Origin: Euryodendron excelsum
Lineage: Eukaryota > Streptophyta > Magnoliopsida > Ericales > Pentaphylacaceae
Assembly: GCA_033060915.1 (NCBI GenBank)
Contig: CM065387.1
Coordinates: 37,672,501-37,736,500 of the forward strand
Reading direction: 5' to 3'
Length of the DNA: 64,000 nucleotides
The translations under genes were made by a program, and so were the position numbers. The notes beneath the pieces were generated by a model. That model made no database searches, had not been told where the DNA came from, and was given only the letters and a program-made list of their open reading frames with translations. Positions 47,013 to 58,807 of the stretch are shown in pieces (the stretch's first letter is position 1; the number at the start of each line of letters is the position of its first letter).

Positions 47013-48314
47013 ATGGCTCCCAAAACTTCTAAACTGAAAAAGATGTCTAAAGCCCTAGTTGTTGTACCAGCCCTTACTTCAAAAAAGCCAAAGAGGAAAC
47101 CAAAAGAGTAGTCTAGCAAATACAAAAGGAAGTGCAAGAAGAGTAAGATGGGAGAAGCTTCATCCTCGGCTATCCTGGAATGGAATGAACTATATTTCAG
47201 TAAGGACAAAGCCCAAGAAAGGTACAATTCAAGTTTCTCTCTTAGAAAAGTGTTTAATGAAAGATGGATAGATTATAAAATCTTTGATCTTCATAAGTTC
47301 AAATTTGGTACAAAATTTGGAAATCTAGGGTGGAAATATATGGCAACACTCAGGGATGATGTTTACCATGACTTAGTTACTCATTTCTGCTCTAATGCTG
47401 AAAGGGAACCTAGAGAAGTGGCTATCAAAAGTTGTGTTAAAGGAATTATCATCAATTTAGATAGACAAGTGATTAGACACATTCTTGGAATCAGGCTTGG
47501 TGGAGAAGTTTATAGAGACAATGTCTCTAGAAAAGATCAATTGAAAGTCCTATATGGAAAAGATATGGATAAAAATGTACAACCCCTTGCCGCTAATTTG
47601 CCTCTTGAATTGAGGATAGTTTATCAATTTACCTGCACCATTTTCTCTCCCAAAACTGGAAAGTATGATTATGTTTCAGAAAAGGAGTTATTTTTCTTAT
47701 GGGCATAGATAACTGATTCAAGGATTGACTTGTCTCTGTTTATTTTGGATCATATATACAAGGCTACTGTCTCTAAAATCACCTTGCCATATAAAATTTT
47801 CTTGACAAAAGTCTTCACACATTTTGGCATTAATCTGAAGAATGAGAAGAAAAGAATCTCTAAAGCCATTAGTGATGAGTACAATGAGAGAACACTCAAA
47901 AGAATGGGATATATGCTAAAGAATAACAAATGGACTCTAAAGAAAACTGAAAGGGAAAGTACTTCAAAAGGAAAGGCTCCATCTGGGAGCACCTCCAAGT
48001 AGAGAAGCACAAGAAGAATTTTGAGTTCTGGAGAAAGTACGGGGGATTTGAGCACTGTTATGACTCAAGTCATGGAATCCCTAGATAAATTGAATAACAA
48101 GGCAGATATTGCAACTACAAGGATGACGATTTTCGAAAGAAAGATAAGAGAACTCAAAAAGGAAGTACAATTGTTAAGAAATGCCAAAGGGAAAATGTTA
48201 GAAGAAGAAGAATAGGAAGAAGAGGTTAATGAAGAAGACAATGAGGAGGAAACATAAGAAAGGGAAGAAGCTAGGAAAGAGGACTCTTCAGCCACTGAAT
48301 CTAAAGCTCACTAG
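47013..48314 (+). pseudogene. Extra ORF of the Copia element (plant-transposon-associated domain)
   Basis: One reading frame of about 433 codons from ATG 47013 to TAG 48312, interrupted only by stop codons (TAG at 47109, 47706, 48000 and 48213; TAA at 48255) and by no frameshift. The N-terminus is lysine-rich. From about residue 48 the pattern NELYFSKDKAQERYNSSFS, GWKYMATL, YHDLVTHF and an LPLE...VYQF...FSPK segment matches a domain often annotated as 'putative plant transposon protein'. It is found beside many plant retroelements. The C-terminal part (about 48050-48240) is a coiled coil followed by a glutamate-rich tail. In SIRE elements this position holds an 'envelope-like' ORF; I see no signal peptide or membrane helix here, so I do not call it envelope. 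Function unknown. Confidence 0.65.
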
Positions 48315-49159
48315 ATTATCCTTTTCTCATCTTCTCTATCCTTACCTCTATCACTTCTCCTCACCTCATATTTCCTCTTACCTCAGCATTCTGTTTTCCT
48401 CATGGCCCCATTATAACATCTTTCTTATTTTGACTGATGTTTTTAATTGTTTTTGGCATAATTTTTTTGTGAACGTTAACTGTACAATCTTTTGTGATCA
48501 CTGTCTTCAATCAATGTAATATCATTTTGTTCTGATGCTCATTTGATAACTTGCTTGTTTGATTACTTTCCTGTTTATACAATCTATTCTGATTTAATAT
48601 ATATATATATATTTTTTGCTATTGTACCTATCTATCATTCTCATTCCATTTCTCTTTTTGATGAATTGACAAAAAGGGGGAGAAGTATTGGAGCAAAATT
48701 GAAGAAGAAGAATTTTGAAATGAAAATTGTATTGCAAAATTGGACAATGTATGTTCAATGCATGTTTGCTGAAAAATGAGTTGCACATAACTTAGAATTG
48801 GAGAAATATTAATAAAAGGAAGTTAATAAATATAGGGGAGAAGAATCTGTTTAAAATATAGGGGAGAAAAATTTGTTCAAGATTGAATTAAATGAAAGCG
48901 AAAATGAAATGAAATGAGTAGTATTTAACATTTATAGAGCATGTTCTCAGGGGAAGTAACATGAATCATTTCCCTCACTTTGTTTTTGAATTTACTGAAA
49001 AAAACTTTCTGAAAGTTGTCTTGGAAAGGTCATTTGTCTTCTAAGCATCATGTACTTTATTACAAAATAAAGGGGGAGTTTCTTTACTACTATGATATTT
49101 AACTTTGTTCATTTTATTTAATCTTTTATGAATTTATTTTGCAAAGGTTTTGTCATCAT
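48315..49159 (+). other. 3' untranslated region of the Copia element
   Basis: AT-rich. It has two internal polypurine-like motifs (AAAAAGGGGGAG at about 48670 and AAATAAAGGGGGAG at about 49065) resembling the true tract at 49160. The frame 48229-48519 is not thought to be coding. Confidence 0.55.
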
Positions 49160-49174
49160 AAAAAAAGGGGAGAT
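49160..49174 (+). other. Copia polypurine tract
   Basis: AAAAAAAGGGGAGAT immediately before the 3' LTR. This is the primer site for plus-strand DNA synthesis. Confidence 0.9.
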
Positions 49175-49698
49175 TGTTGACTCAAGGTTGACCTTATGTT
49201 GATTTTGATGATAACTAAATCTAGTGTTATTTTACTAATGAATTTACTTAGTGCGAAGATTAACAAAGTTTATAATTTAGACTTAAAGTTGAATTTTAAG
49301 TCTAATACAAGTCAAGATAAATGCACAACAAGTTCAAAATCAAGCAAAGTATTCTAAGAGCTATGCAATGAACCAAACAGAGGGATGATATATATTTCTA
49401 CTTCAAACAAATGTTTTACATTCGAAGAGATTGAAGGTGTTCAAATGAAGCTTTTATCAAGTATGCATAGACTCAGTGAAATTGATTTGCACTCAAGAAA
49501 GAATGAAGATTTCATCAGAATGTGCAAGAGAAGATGAGTATCAAATGATTAATTCAATCCAAATTGAATAGAAGTTAACTCTGATGAGTTAAAAGAGTTT
49601 GATTGATCATCATACCCCAAAGAAAAGATCCCTTGAAGATCTCATACTGCTGCTAAGATGAGCTGGATTATTAGAAATCAAAAAGCAGATTTCTAGGC

Positions 49699-50110
49699 AA
49701 TGAGCGGACTTATGGAAATAAAGAGTCGCCTTATGGAGACAGATGCAAATGGCTTGAAGAAAAAATGATCAATGAGCGGACTCATGAAAATGAAAAGTCG
49801 CCTCATGAATACAGAAACAAAAGCTTGAAGACAAAGTGGTCAATGAGCGAACTCATGGAAATGAAGAGTCGCTTCATGAACACAGAAGCAAAATCCTGAA
49901 GACCAAATGTACAAAGAGCCAACTCATGAAGATGAAAAGTCACCTCATGACAACAGAAGCAAAAGGCTGAAGATCAAATGTACAAAGAGCGGACTCCTGA
50001 AGATGAAGAGTCACTATATGAAGGCAGAAGCAAAGACACGAAGACAAAATGAACGGGGAGCCGACTCATTGATATGACGAGCGGACTCATAGAGATAGTG
50101 AACAACAACT
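49699..50110 (+). repeat. 71-base minisatellite in the Copia 3' LTR
   Basis: Counterpart of 40603-41020. Units start near 49699, 49771 and 49842, then every 71 bases. Confidence 0.85.
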
Positions 50111-50257
50111 GGTAAATGCAGAAGTAGAAAGTGTCAACTCTACAAGCCTGGAGCCGACCCCTGAGATATAATGGCTAGTTATTCTAACGTTATAATGGAC
50201 TGTACATACATTAAATGAAGCCCAATAACCTCTAACGGATGAATTTAATACAAGGGT

Positions 50258-50269
50258 TTATATAAAAGC
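50258..50269 (+). promoter_or_regulatory. TATA box in the Copia 3' LTR
   Basis: TTATATAAAAGC, a good plant TATA box. The matching site in the 5' LTR has point changes. Confidence 0.55.
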
Positions 50270-50838
50270 TTCCAGTTGCATTTATGACAAGGAAGTGAGA
50301 CAAGAAACAAGAATCATTGGCTGATCAACTGAAATTCCTGAATATTCTTCCTGTCTTCAACTTGTGAGCTTTGATTGTATAATCTACTCTTGTTAGAGAG
50401 TTTTTGAGTTATTTGTATACTTTCATACACTTGCACTTGAGAGTTTGAGAGTTCTCTTGCGAAAGAAAAACTCTTGTAAGTTTGAGTGGAGCTTGAACAA
50501 AACCACTTGGTGGCTGCAGAACTCGGTGAGCAGTTCTTGTGTATAGTGAGCTGAGCACTTTATCAATCAGCATCCCATTTGTAATTGGAGATTACATAGT
50601 GGAAGAAAACTTTAAAAGGGTCTTGGGGTGAGGACGTAGACCACGGTTTGTTGTTGAACCTCGGTAAATCTCTGTGTTCATTCTATTGCTCTGTTTTCTC
50701 TTCTCCTTTTCATTACATTGCATTATATATAGTTTGATCACTGTAACATTGCTTAGATTAATTTTAATTAATCTTAATTGCTATTAATTTTTAAAAAATC
50801 CAATTCAGCCCCCTCTTGGGTTGCCTTTTGGGCCAACA

Positions 50839-50843
50839 ATAGC
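50839..50843 (+). repeat. Target-site duplication of the Copia element, right copy (ATAGC)
   Basis: See 39713-39717. The sequence after it (CAAATGAGAAAGACC) continues the antisense PMD gene exactly as in the uninterrupted copy at 61462. Confidence 0.75.
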
Positions 50844-51343
50844 CAAATGAGAAAGACCCCCAATCCAGCTCAGACAAGGCTCCAAGATCAGCTACTATGC
50901 TCATCAATTGAAAAGGTATAAGCGACTTGTTGTTATTGCAGAAGCAGCTGAAGATAATGTACAGAACAAGTTGCCATCTCATGATGTCCCGTTGGGCAGG
51001 TGGTGGCCCAACAGCAAAGGTGTTGTCATCTCGACTGAGCTAAGAGACTGGGAAGGTAGAACGCTTACGAGGGAGCAAGTCCAACAAAACACATGCATCG
51101 GCTTTGTTGACTGGCTCCAAGGTGATCCACCGACCAACGAAGGAAATCTTAGTGATGATAGCCTAGTCTAAGGGGGTGGGACCCAGCTCAAAACCAACAA
51201 AATGGAAAGTCCCAGTCTCTCCGAACCACCTCTCTATAAGTGCCAACACTAGATGTCAATTTAGGCGGTTAGCTTATAATCCCATGAAAGCCCTGAACCC
51301 AATCTCAGCCAAGAAAGCACGGTATGATGGAGCAACCCGCTGC
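50839..51343 (-). pseudogene. Antisense PMD gene, copy B, middle part (between Copia and LTR4)
   Basis: Continuation of 38780-39717 after the Copia insertion. From high to low coordinate it encodes AEIGFRAFMGL (about 51320-51290), a segment like LDWAIITK-SFVG (about 51165), AFAVGPPPAQRDIMRWQL (about 51010-50965), LYIIFSCFCNNNKSLIPF and VADLGALSELDWGSFSFG (to about 50845). The PMD core motifs are well kept. The gene is cut again at 51343 by LTR4, so its N-terminal part is not in this window. Confidence 0.6.
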
Positions 51344-52911
51344 TGTAAGCACCCCATTTTTCCCCGTTCGGCAATCTCCAGTCCATCCATGCTTGAGTTC
51401 AAGTCAATATGGACATATTCTAGTATTCCAATCCTAATCCAATCAATCCATCGCTTCGCAGGGCTACCGGGCCCAAATAGAGGCAAAATGCCCTTGTAGG
51501 CATTGTTCAGTCCAATTCCAATAGGCCCGTGTTCCCGAAGACGGTAAGTCCCCTTTTTTAGTCCAATTATAGTGGGCGCATCTTCCCCAAGATGGTAAGT
51601 CCCCTTTTCCAGTCTAATTCTAGTAGGCACCTCTTCCTGAAGACGGTAAGTCCCCTTTTTCAAGTCCAATTCCAATTCCAATTCCAAACCCTCCCTCAAG
51701 AAAGTTGATTCCTCGAGGCAGTAAGTCTATCCTGTCCGGCATGTTTTCCAAAGAAATTTTCTTCGAAGCGGTAAGTCCCTTCAAACCCATCGATCAGGAC
51801 GAGACCCCAAGTCCTCGAGATGGTAGAACGATCCATCTTTAGCGCCTTCTAGCTCGCCAATGTAGAAATGTCCGTTTTGGCACGCCTTCTGAGAAAATTG
51901 ATTCTTCAGGTGCTAAGTCCATCTAGCAGCTTCCCGAGATCAGGCAGTCTCAGGAATAATTGCGAACCGTTAGAGTAGTAGAAGTACTCGCAAACATCGC
52001 AACCGTCATAATAGCAAAAATACTTGTAAATAGGTCGATATAAGGAATTGCCAACAAACCTCTGTATCACGGGACCGCCGTCAAAGTGGCGGAAACACTC
52101 AAAACCCTGGTCAACACTAGTGCCTACTAGCCCACTTTGGTAAAAAATGACCAAATTGCCCCTAGGGCCATTTTTTGGCATGTTTCTTGAGAAAGTACCT
52201 AAGTCTTCAGAACGGTAAGTCCACCCTCCAAGATCGTCCCAGAGACGATCCGGTATGATTAGGTGCCATCCAGTCAGTTTCGAGCCAATTTCGAGACTTT
52301 CCGGTCAAGATGATCATTTTGCCTCTAGGCATCTGAGCGCTCCGAGAACCACACCGGTTCGAGGTATCAAACTGGTAACCTTCCAAGAATGTTTCTTATA
52401 GTATTCCTGACCCTCCACTATCTTTTCAGATCATTTTGAGTCAGTTCTAGCAAACCTGGTACGAAATGATTGTTTTGCCCCTAGTGGGCCAGTTGCCTTT
52501 TCTAACCACACCGGCTCTGGGTATCGAGCCGATAACCTCCTACGACATTTTAAGAAATGTTTCCAAATCTTGAGCCTTCTTTAGGGACATTCTGAGTCCG
52601 TCTCGGTAGCTTTCTAGTCCAATTGACCGTTTTGCCCCTAATGGCCCGGTCGACCCCTCTAGCAGACCCTGGCATCATTTGTCAAGTTCATTACCTCTGG
52701 AACACTATTCTAAGGGTTCCCGCCTTTTCTGGCCTTCCGGGCCATTTTCAATCCTTCAAATCCTCCCCGAACCTTCAGGAGTCACTCTTAGTGAAACCAA
52801 GCTAAAAATTGTATGGTAGTCACTAGTACAGACGCCCAAAGCCTCTGAAGATACGTTGTTTGCCGACTTAAAAACTTTCCTAAGTGGCTGGCACCAAGCC
52901 AAAAAATGGCA

Positions 52912-52960
52912 TGGCGCCACTGCAACAGGCGCCAGGTTGTTCTTCCCTCTATAAATACAG
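52912..52960 (+). promoter_or_regulatory. LTR4 promoter: palindrome and TATA box
   Basis: TGGCGCCACTGCAACAGGCG (from 52912) and CTATAAATACAG at 52949-52960. The left palindrome present in LTR3 is reduced here to GGCACCAAGCC. Confidence 0.6.
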
Positions 52961-53839
52961 AACCTCCTCCAGCGTGAAAAGGGTCCGCAAACTCAGTCTG
53001 AAAACCTTAATCTTCGATATACAAAGCTCGTAGCCTCCCTAAACTCTAGTCTTCTTTAGGTTTTCCAAACCCTAGCCACCACACACCAAACCCTAGCCTC
53101 CTATACACTCACATACACCCCTATACACTTATACACTAGCCTCAAAACCCTCCATTGAAGGCTTGGATTGCTATAACTTCGAAGCTCTCGAAGATCGAAG
53201 ACAAGTTCTTGAAGATTGACGCAAAGCGAAGCAAGGACCAAAGCAAAGAAAAGCAAACAAAAAGCAGGCAAGTAAAAGAAGATACAAGGTAGGCTTCCTA
53301 TTTACGTTTTCGTAATTTCCCCCTCTCTCTTCTCCCTCCGAACCCACTTGGGCTTTCTTCTATTTTAATCCCCCATCTTCTTCCCCTCCTTTCTTGCATG
53401 CTTGAAACAAGGAACTTCCTGGTCCATGTGTAGGATTAGGCTATTGGTGGTGACGGTGTCGGGGGCATACTCTTAGTCTAACCGAAGACCACGTGGGTTC
53501 GGCTCCTTTGATTATGTGGTGAAACCTTTAACCTTGTATGTTCACGACCCCCAACTTGCATTGTGCATATTATGATCTTACATCTCTCTAAAAATTGTTT
53601 TTAAACTCGTTTTCAAAACTTGCACCAAAATTGTTTTCAAAACTTGTATTAAAATTTTCTTATTCAAAACTTGTTTTCAAAATCACAATCCTAGGGTGAT
53701 TCTAGCCTTTCCATGGCTAGGGTTGCTTTAGGAAAGTGTTATATTTAAAATGACCAATATGGTTTTTCAACTCCTTGCTATTCTCAAAACCATTATCTTA
53801 GAGTGGTTCTAATCTTCTTATGGTTAGAATCGCTTTAAG

Positions 53840-55210
53840 AAAGTGAGATTTTTTATGAACTCTCCAAAAACTCTCTTTTCAAAAAACTTTCTTTCTAAAA
53901 ATCCTTTTTCCAATGCACTTTTTGAAAACTCTCTCCAATCTTCTTTCCAAAAATTGTTTTCTAAAAATTCTCTTCAAAAATATACTTTCCAAAACTCCTT
54001 TTTAAGATTCCCTTCCAAAAACCTTTTTCCTTCCAAAATTCTACTTTCCTAAAATCCCTTTTCAAAAACTCTCTTCAAGACTCACTTTCTAAAAACCCTT
54101 TTCTAAATCTTCTTTCAAAAATCTTCCTTCCTAAAAAATTCACTTTCTAAAAATCTCTTTTCTTGGAGTTCAAATCAATCCCTAGAGCCAACAATTAGGA
54201 TACCCTATTTTTCTTTCCAAAAAACATAATTTTCAACCTTACCTCAAACTTTAGGTTTCCAAATTCTGTTTTCTACATCAAAACTATATTTCCAAAACCT
54301 ATTTTCTATTCCAAAATCTAGGATTTCCAAAACTCCACTTTCCAAATCCATGTCAAACCCAATCTTCCCCCTTAGGAAATCAAATCAAATCTTCCATTTT
54401 AAGAAACTAGATCCAATCCTCTGTTTTTTGAAACAAAATCAAACCATTTCTTTTTAGAAACAAAATCCAATCCTTCGTTTTAGGAAATAGGAACCTCAAC
54501 CCTTCCAAGTCCAAATCCTTCCTAATTTTATACTTTCCTAAACCTTAAGTTTTCAAAACTTAAACTTTGAAATATTTCCTAATCTAAATCTTTCATAATT
54601 CCAACCTTTTCTAATTCCACACCCTTCCAGATTTTAACTTTCCAAATTACAAATTTTTAAATCTTTCCTAAACTCAAATCTTTCCTAAATTCTAAGTGTT
54701 TCTAAAACTTAAACTTTCAAACCTTTCCTAATTTTGAATTTTATATTCCAAATCTTTTCAAATCTAAAACTTTCTAAACTTAAAACTTTCCAAATTCAAA
54801 ACTTTCTAATTCCAAATCTTTCCAAAATCTAAATTTTTCCATAGTCTAAATCTTTCTTAAATCCGAACTTTCCAAATTTGAACATTTTCAAAATCAACTT
54901 TTTCTTAAAAGTAAACTTTCCTAAAATTTCAAACCTTTCTAAATTCAAAACTTTCCAATTTCATAAACTTCCCTAATTCATAACTTTCCTAAATCGGAAC
55001 TTTCCTAAAATGAAACTTTCCTAATTTGAACCTTTCCTAAAATCTCCATCTTTCCAAAACAAGTCCAATCTTTCTTGAACCTCAAACTCTTTCCTAAATT
55101 CATCTTTCCTAGGTCTAAGTTTCCTAAAACCAAGCTTTCCAAAATCAAATTTTCCTAATGTTCCAATTCAAATTTCAACTCCAACTCTTTTTCAAATCAA
55201 AATTTCTATT
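53840..55210 (+). repeat. G-poor low-complexity tract of LTR4
   Basis: About 1.35 kb made of CTTTCTAAAAAC, CTTTCCAAAATC and TTTCCTAAA units with almost no G on the plus strand. Confidence 0.85.
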
Positions 55211-56078
55211 TTCTATCAAACCCTGAGTTCGAACTACGACTGACCCGATTCCTCAAAATGGATACCTAGGCAACCATCATGGGTGCAGTCACAACCTTTT
55301 TTAAATTTCCAAATCCATAACCTTTTTCCAGTTTCTATTCCCGTAACCATTTTTCAAATTTCCAATTTCAAAACTTTTCTTAACTTCCGCTTCCAAAAAT
55401 CTAGTTTCAAATCTCAATTTCCAATTTCTAAAACTTTCTAATTTCAAGTCAAGTTCTTTTCAAATCTTTTTCCAAAACCAAACCTTTCTTTTCAAGTCTA
55501 TTTCCAAATTAAATATTTTTTTTGCACTTGCATATCATGCATCATGTCAATTTCTTTCTGAAAACTTCTTTTCTAAAATGGATAGTTTTGGACATTTGTT
55601 AGTCGAAGACTTTAATGGTTGAATCTAGAGAGAATAGATATGTAGGTACCGCAAGGGTAGGGTAGGGTGATAACTTAGTGCGTCTTTCCTACATGTAACC
55701 AACCCTTGGACTTAGATCACTATTTTCGAGAGACCAAATAGAGTTATTTTCAAAAAGGGCTTATATTTTTTTTCTAAGGTTGCCAAACAACCTATTTTCT
55801 TAAAAAAAAAAAAAACCCTTTCTTGAGGATGTTTTCTAAAATCCTTTTTCAAAAACCTTAAATGTAGTTTTTGGATTGTGCTTAGCTTTTAAGTAACCAA
55901 ACTCACCTTATTCAAGTTAGGTGGCGACTCCAAATGTTTTTCAAAAAGCCCTTAATTCAAATCAAATTTTCAATTCAAACCTAGTTGCACTCATTCTTCT
56001 AGGAGGGTGAGTTCTAACAAGAGAGCACTGTGTTTTTTTCACTTGTCTTTTTCGGGTGTAAAAAATTGAGGCGTGACA

Positions 56079-57560
56079 GCTAGCGACTCCACTGGGGACA
56101 CTTAAAGGGTTAGGCCATACTCATGTCTTTTCACCCTTCACCCATGTAGAGTCTTCAATTAACTTTTTCAATTTTATCCACTTTCAATTTTCAAAATCAA
56201 ATTTTTAAAGTTGTTTTCAAAACCATGCATTTAACTCCATTCATATTATCTTGTGTTAAGCTTGACATCCACATACTAACTCTTGCATCTTTGTTTTGTA
56301 GGTGTGTTTTTGTTTACAGTATTATTTTATTAACTATCATGCATGAATGTGATGAACAGGATGAATGAGAGTTGTTGGGCCCTTTCATGCGCTTTCAAAA
56401 ATCACACACACACTGCACGTGCACTTGCATTCTACGTACTTACATTTTTACCCTGATATGACCCTTCTAGTTAGAAAGGGGGAACGTCATATTGGTTGTG
56501 GGCAAGATGCTGTGTCAGTTTCTTCACCTACAACCTTTTGATGGTTCCCCCGCTCGGACCACCAACCGATAACGGCACCACCTCGGGGAGTGGGCCTAGG
56601 ATTGAAGATCCCAGAACCGAGCCTTTTGAGGACGCATTAGTCAACTCTCAACCTCATGCTCATATAGACACCCTGCATAGCCTAACCTTTGCCGAATTTA
56701 GGACACACACACCGTTTTCCAAAACCATGGAGGAAAGGGTGACTGCTTTTACTTTCCTTTATACCTGTTTATTCCTATTGTTATAATGTTTGTATTCCAA
56801 CTATTATAATACTTGTCTAACTGTTCATGCATGCATATTTACTTCAATTGCATTCTCTCTCTTTATGCTCTTTGCGTGCATGTCCATGCATATAATATTG
56901 CATCCCATGACAAGAGTTTCGAAGTAACTCAAGTCACTACATTTTCATGCATATAATCAACCCATTGAGAGTGACACCAAGGTCACTCTCGCTTACATTA
57001 AACCTACCTAAACCCTAAGGGTTCTCATGTAACCCTAAGGGATCATAGCATACATTTCAAGTCATCCCATAAGAGGGACCCCAATCCCTTTACACTCACG
57101 GAGATAGGGTTGCGAAGAAGACAAGGGACAATCAGTCAACAAGGTTTCTCAATGGCATCCTCGATATCGAACCCAAAGAAGGCAAATTCAAAGACTCAAG
57201 AGGAGTTTAAGATTTCATATGTAAAATTAGATAGGTGTAACCCCAAAGGAAAATGTTCCCCCTCCCCCTATCTTAAACCTCAACATTAAATGTATTTCTT
57301 TATTTTTCGCGAATGAATGGATGGATGAATGCATGAATGGATGAAGGTTTCCACTTGACGGTAAGGTATCTGCATACAGGTGCAAATCCCCTATCTCCAA
57401 GAAGTGAGCCAATTCACCATGCTTAGCCTCTCCCCTAAATAGGGACACTCTAGGGCATGCATTGCATAAAAACTTGTCAAAATAAGACATTGACTTCTCC
57501 CTTTAGATGGTTTCAGGTTTTTCTCCACATTCCCCATCGCTACAGACCAACAGTTAAGGA
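56079..57560 (+). other. Leader of the third internal segment
   Basis: Begins with the primer site (TAGCGACTCCACTGGGGA at 56081-56098) and follows the other leaders. A frame at 56496-56786 is open here (DNGTTSGSGPRIEDP...) and homologous to broken frames in the other two leaders, so a short leader peptide is possible though unproven. It ends with GAATGGATGGATGAATG repeats and 'aaggtatctgcatacagg'. Confidence 0.6.
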
Positions 57561-58807
57561 ACGCCCATGGAGTCACTCACATTCGAGGCCTTAACTCTGC
57601 TACTAGCAGAGGCGAGAGGAGTTAGACACAAGATGACTAAAATGGAAGGCATACTCTCTTTACTCTTATGCCATGCAACCTGTGAGTAGGCAGAGTCCTC
57701 GCAAGCCCATACCCATGAGGGACAAAAAAGGATGAAGAGGGAGGACCAAGATCACACCCCGACCATTGCTCACCAACAAACCCCACAAGCTGTTTCTTGC
57801 ATTCTAGCATCTCTTAGGCCGACCTTTAACCAAACCCCTGAATCCTATAATCTATCCTACGAGTACCAATCCCATCCACTTGGCCTTGACACTGAAAATT
57901 GCCCCACTTTGAAACATAAAACCCGAAGCTCCTCCAATTCCCAAACCACCGACCCAATAGGTGTTGCACCAGAACTTGATCCCCGCCCTTCTAGGTCATC
58001 TAGGACACCTAGGTGAATGAGACCAAAAGATCAAGTTTTCGCTACACTTACTTGTACACAAACCACAGCTTACTTCAGTCTCCTAGCCACGGGATATTTG
58101 AAACCTATACCCCCTCGACCTCGACCTAATCCTCTGCTGCCTCATTTTAACCCAAAGGCATACTGTGAGTACCATTTAGGCGGCCAAGGACATGAAACCG
58201 AAGAATGTTGGACCCTCAAACATAAGATTCAAGACCTGATAGACAATAAGATCATCGGCTTACCACCAGTAAATCCTTCTCCGAATGCCACTGCAAGCCT
58301 GCTATTAGATCACACTGTCAACGTCATTATGAAGTTTGGTAGCAACAAGGTTTGTTTTGCTGCATGCTAAGAGATATATTACAAGGATGGAGAGGAAATG
58401 GAATACGAAGATGTGGGACAGTGTTATGCTGGGTTAAGGCGTAAACCCGATTAGGTGTCAGTCCCTGAAAATGAATCTGTCAAGAAGATTGACCAGGAGC
58501 TATCCAAACTCAGTGATAAGGATCCCCGGTTATGCACATCTGAGGAATACTGAGACAAGGCCAGAAACCAAAATGGAAAACTCCGAGCTCAATCTATTAA
58601 ACTGGAAGAAGACAAGCTACCCAACTAGTTTGTTAAAGAAACTAAGGAGCTAGTGAAGGAGGGCAAGATGGTCAAGAAAGCTGATAATCACATCATCGCA
58701 GCCAATTCACTTGGAACTCTGGGGGAAACATTTACCTGTCCTGCCTTGGCCAAAGATCCCAACCACGGATGGAATGCTGATATAGGCATCGTCCCAAAGC
58801 CCTACTG
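57561..58807 (+). pseudogene. Gag remnant of the third Ogre-like segment, core domain missing
   Basis: Starts near the ATG at about 57569 (MESLTFEALTLLL), with a stop near 57679. The retrotransposon gag core seen at 15238-15670 is absent. What remains is proline-rich sequence and two copies of the zinc-knuckle region. The first is YEYQSHPLGLDTENC-TLKHK (57861-57926), where the first Cys and a His are lost. The second is CEYHLGGQGHETEECWTLKH (58160-58220), with Cys, His, His and Cys all in place. It then continues through DHTVNVIMKFGS, with stops at 58369 and 58453, to the tail DPNHGWNADIGIVPKPY and a TGA at 58805-58807. No protease follows. A knuckle-only gag could still bind RNA, but the stops make that unlikely. 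Confidence 0.65.

Larger units (their letters stand above)
39718..50838 (+). mobile_element. Copia retrotransposon, SIRE/Maximus-like, nested in the antisense PMD gene
   Basis: An 11.1-kb element with LTRs starting TGTTGACTCAAGG and ending CCAACA or CGAACA, an initiator-Met primer site, and a polypurine tract. Pol order is protease, integrase, reverse transcriptase, RNase H, which defines Ty1/Copia. About 2-kb LTRs, a gag with a coiled coil and two zinc knuckles, and an extra ORF after pol point to the SIRE/Maximus clade. It sits in copy B of the antisense PMD gene. Stops and frameshifts mean it cannot make its own proteins. The two LTRs have diverged visibly, so it is not a recent insertion. 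Confidence 0.92.
49175..50838 (+). repeat. 3' LTR of the Copia element
   Basis: 1664 bases. Homologous to 39718-41746 throughout but lacks about 365 bases after GAATGTGCAA (about 49526). It keeps the TATA box (50258-50269). Confidence 0.9.
51344..56078 (+). mobile_element. LTR4: Ogre-like LTR, about 4.7 kb, inserted in antisense PMD copy B
   Basis: From TGTAAGCACCCCATTTTTCC to GGCGTGACA, 4735 bases, followed by a primer site and leader. Copy C is continuous across the point where this LTR begins (compare CAGCCCGCTGGATGG at 61949), so LTR4 marks an insertion. Its left flank is GCTGC, and the uninterrupted sequence would be GCTGG. The U3 part has three tandem copies of a roughly 60-base unit (about 51510-51665, AAGACGGTAAGTCCCC). 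It contains palindromes and TATA box (52912-52960) and the G-poor tract (53840-55210). Confidence 0.83.

Noticed and set aside
47013..48314. Viral-type envelope protein
   Set aside because: The position fits SIRE 'envelope-like' ORFs, but I see no signal peptide, cleavage site or membrane anchor. The sequence looks like a plant-transposon-associated domain instead.
51274..51699. 141-codon minus-strand frame with repeated KGTYRLRE
   Set aside because: The complement of the three-unit U3 minisatellite of LTR4 joined to the end of the antisense PMD gene. A chimaera created by the insertion point.
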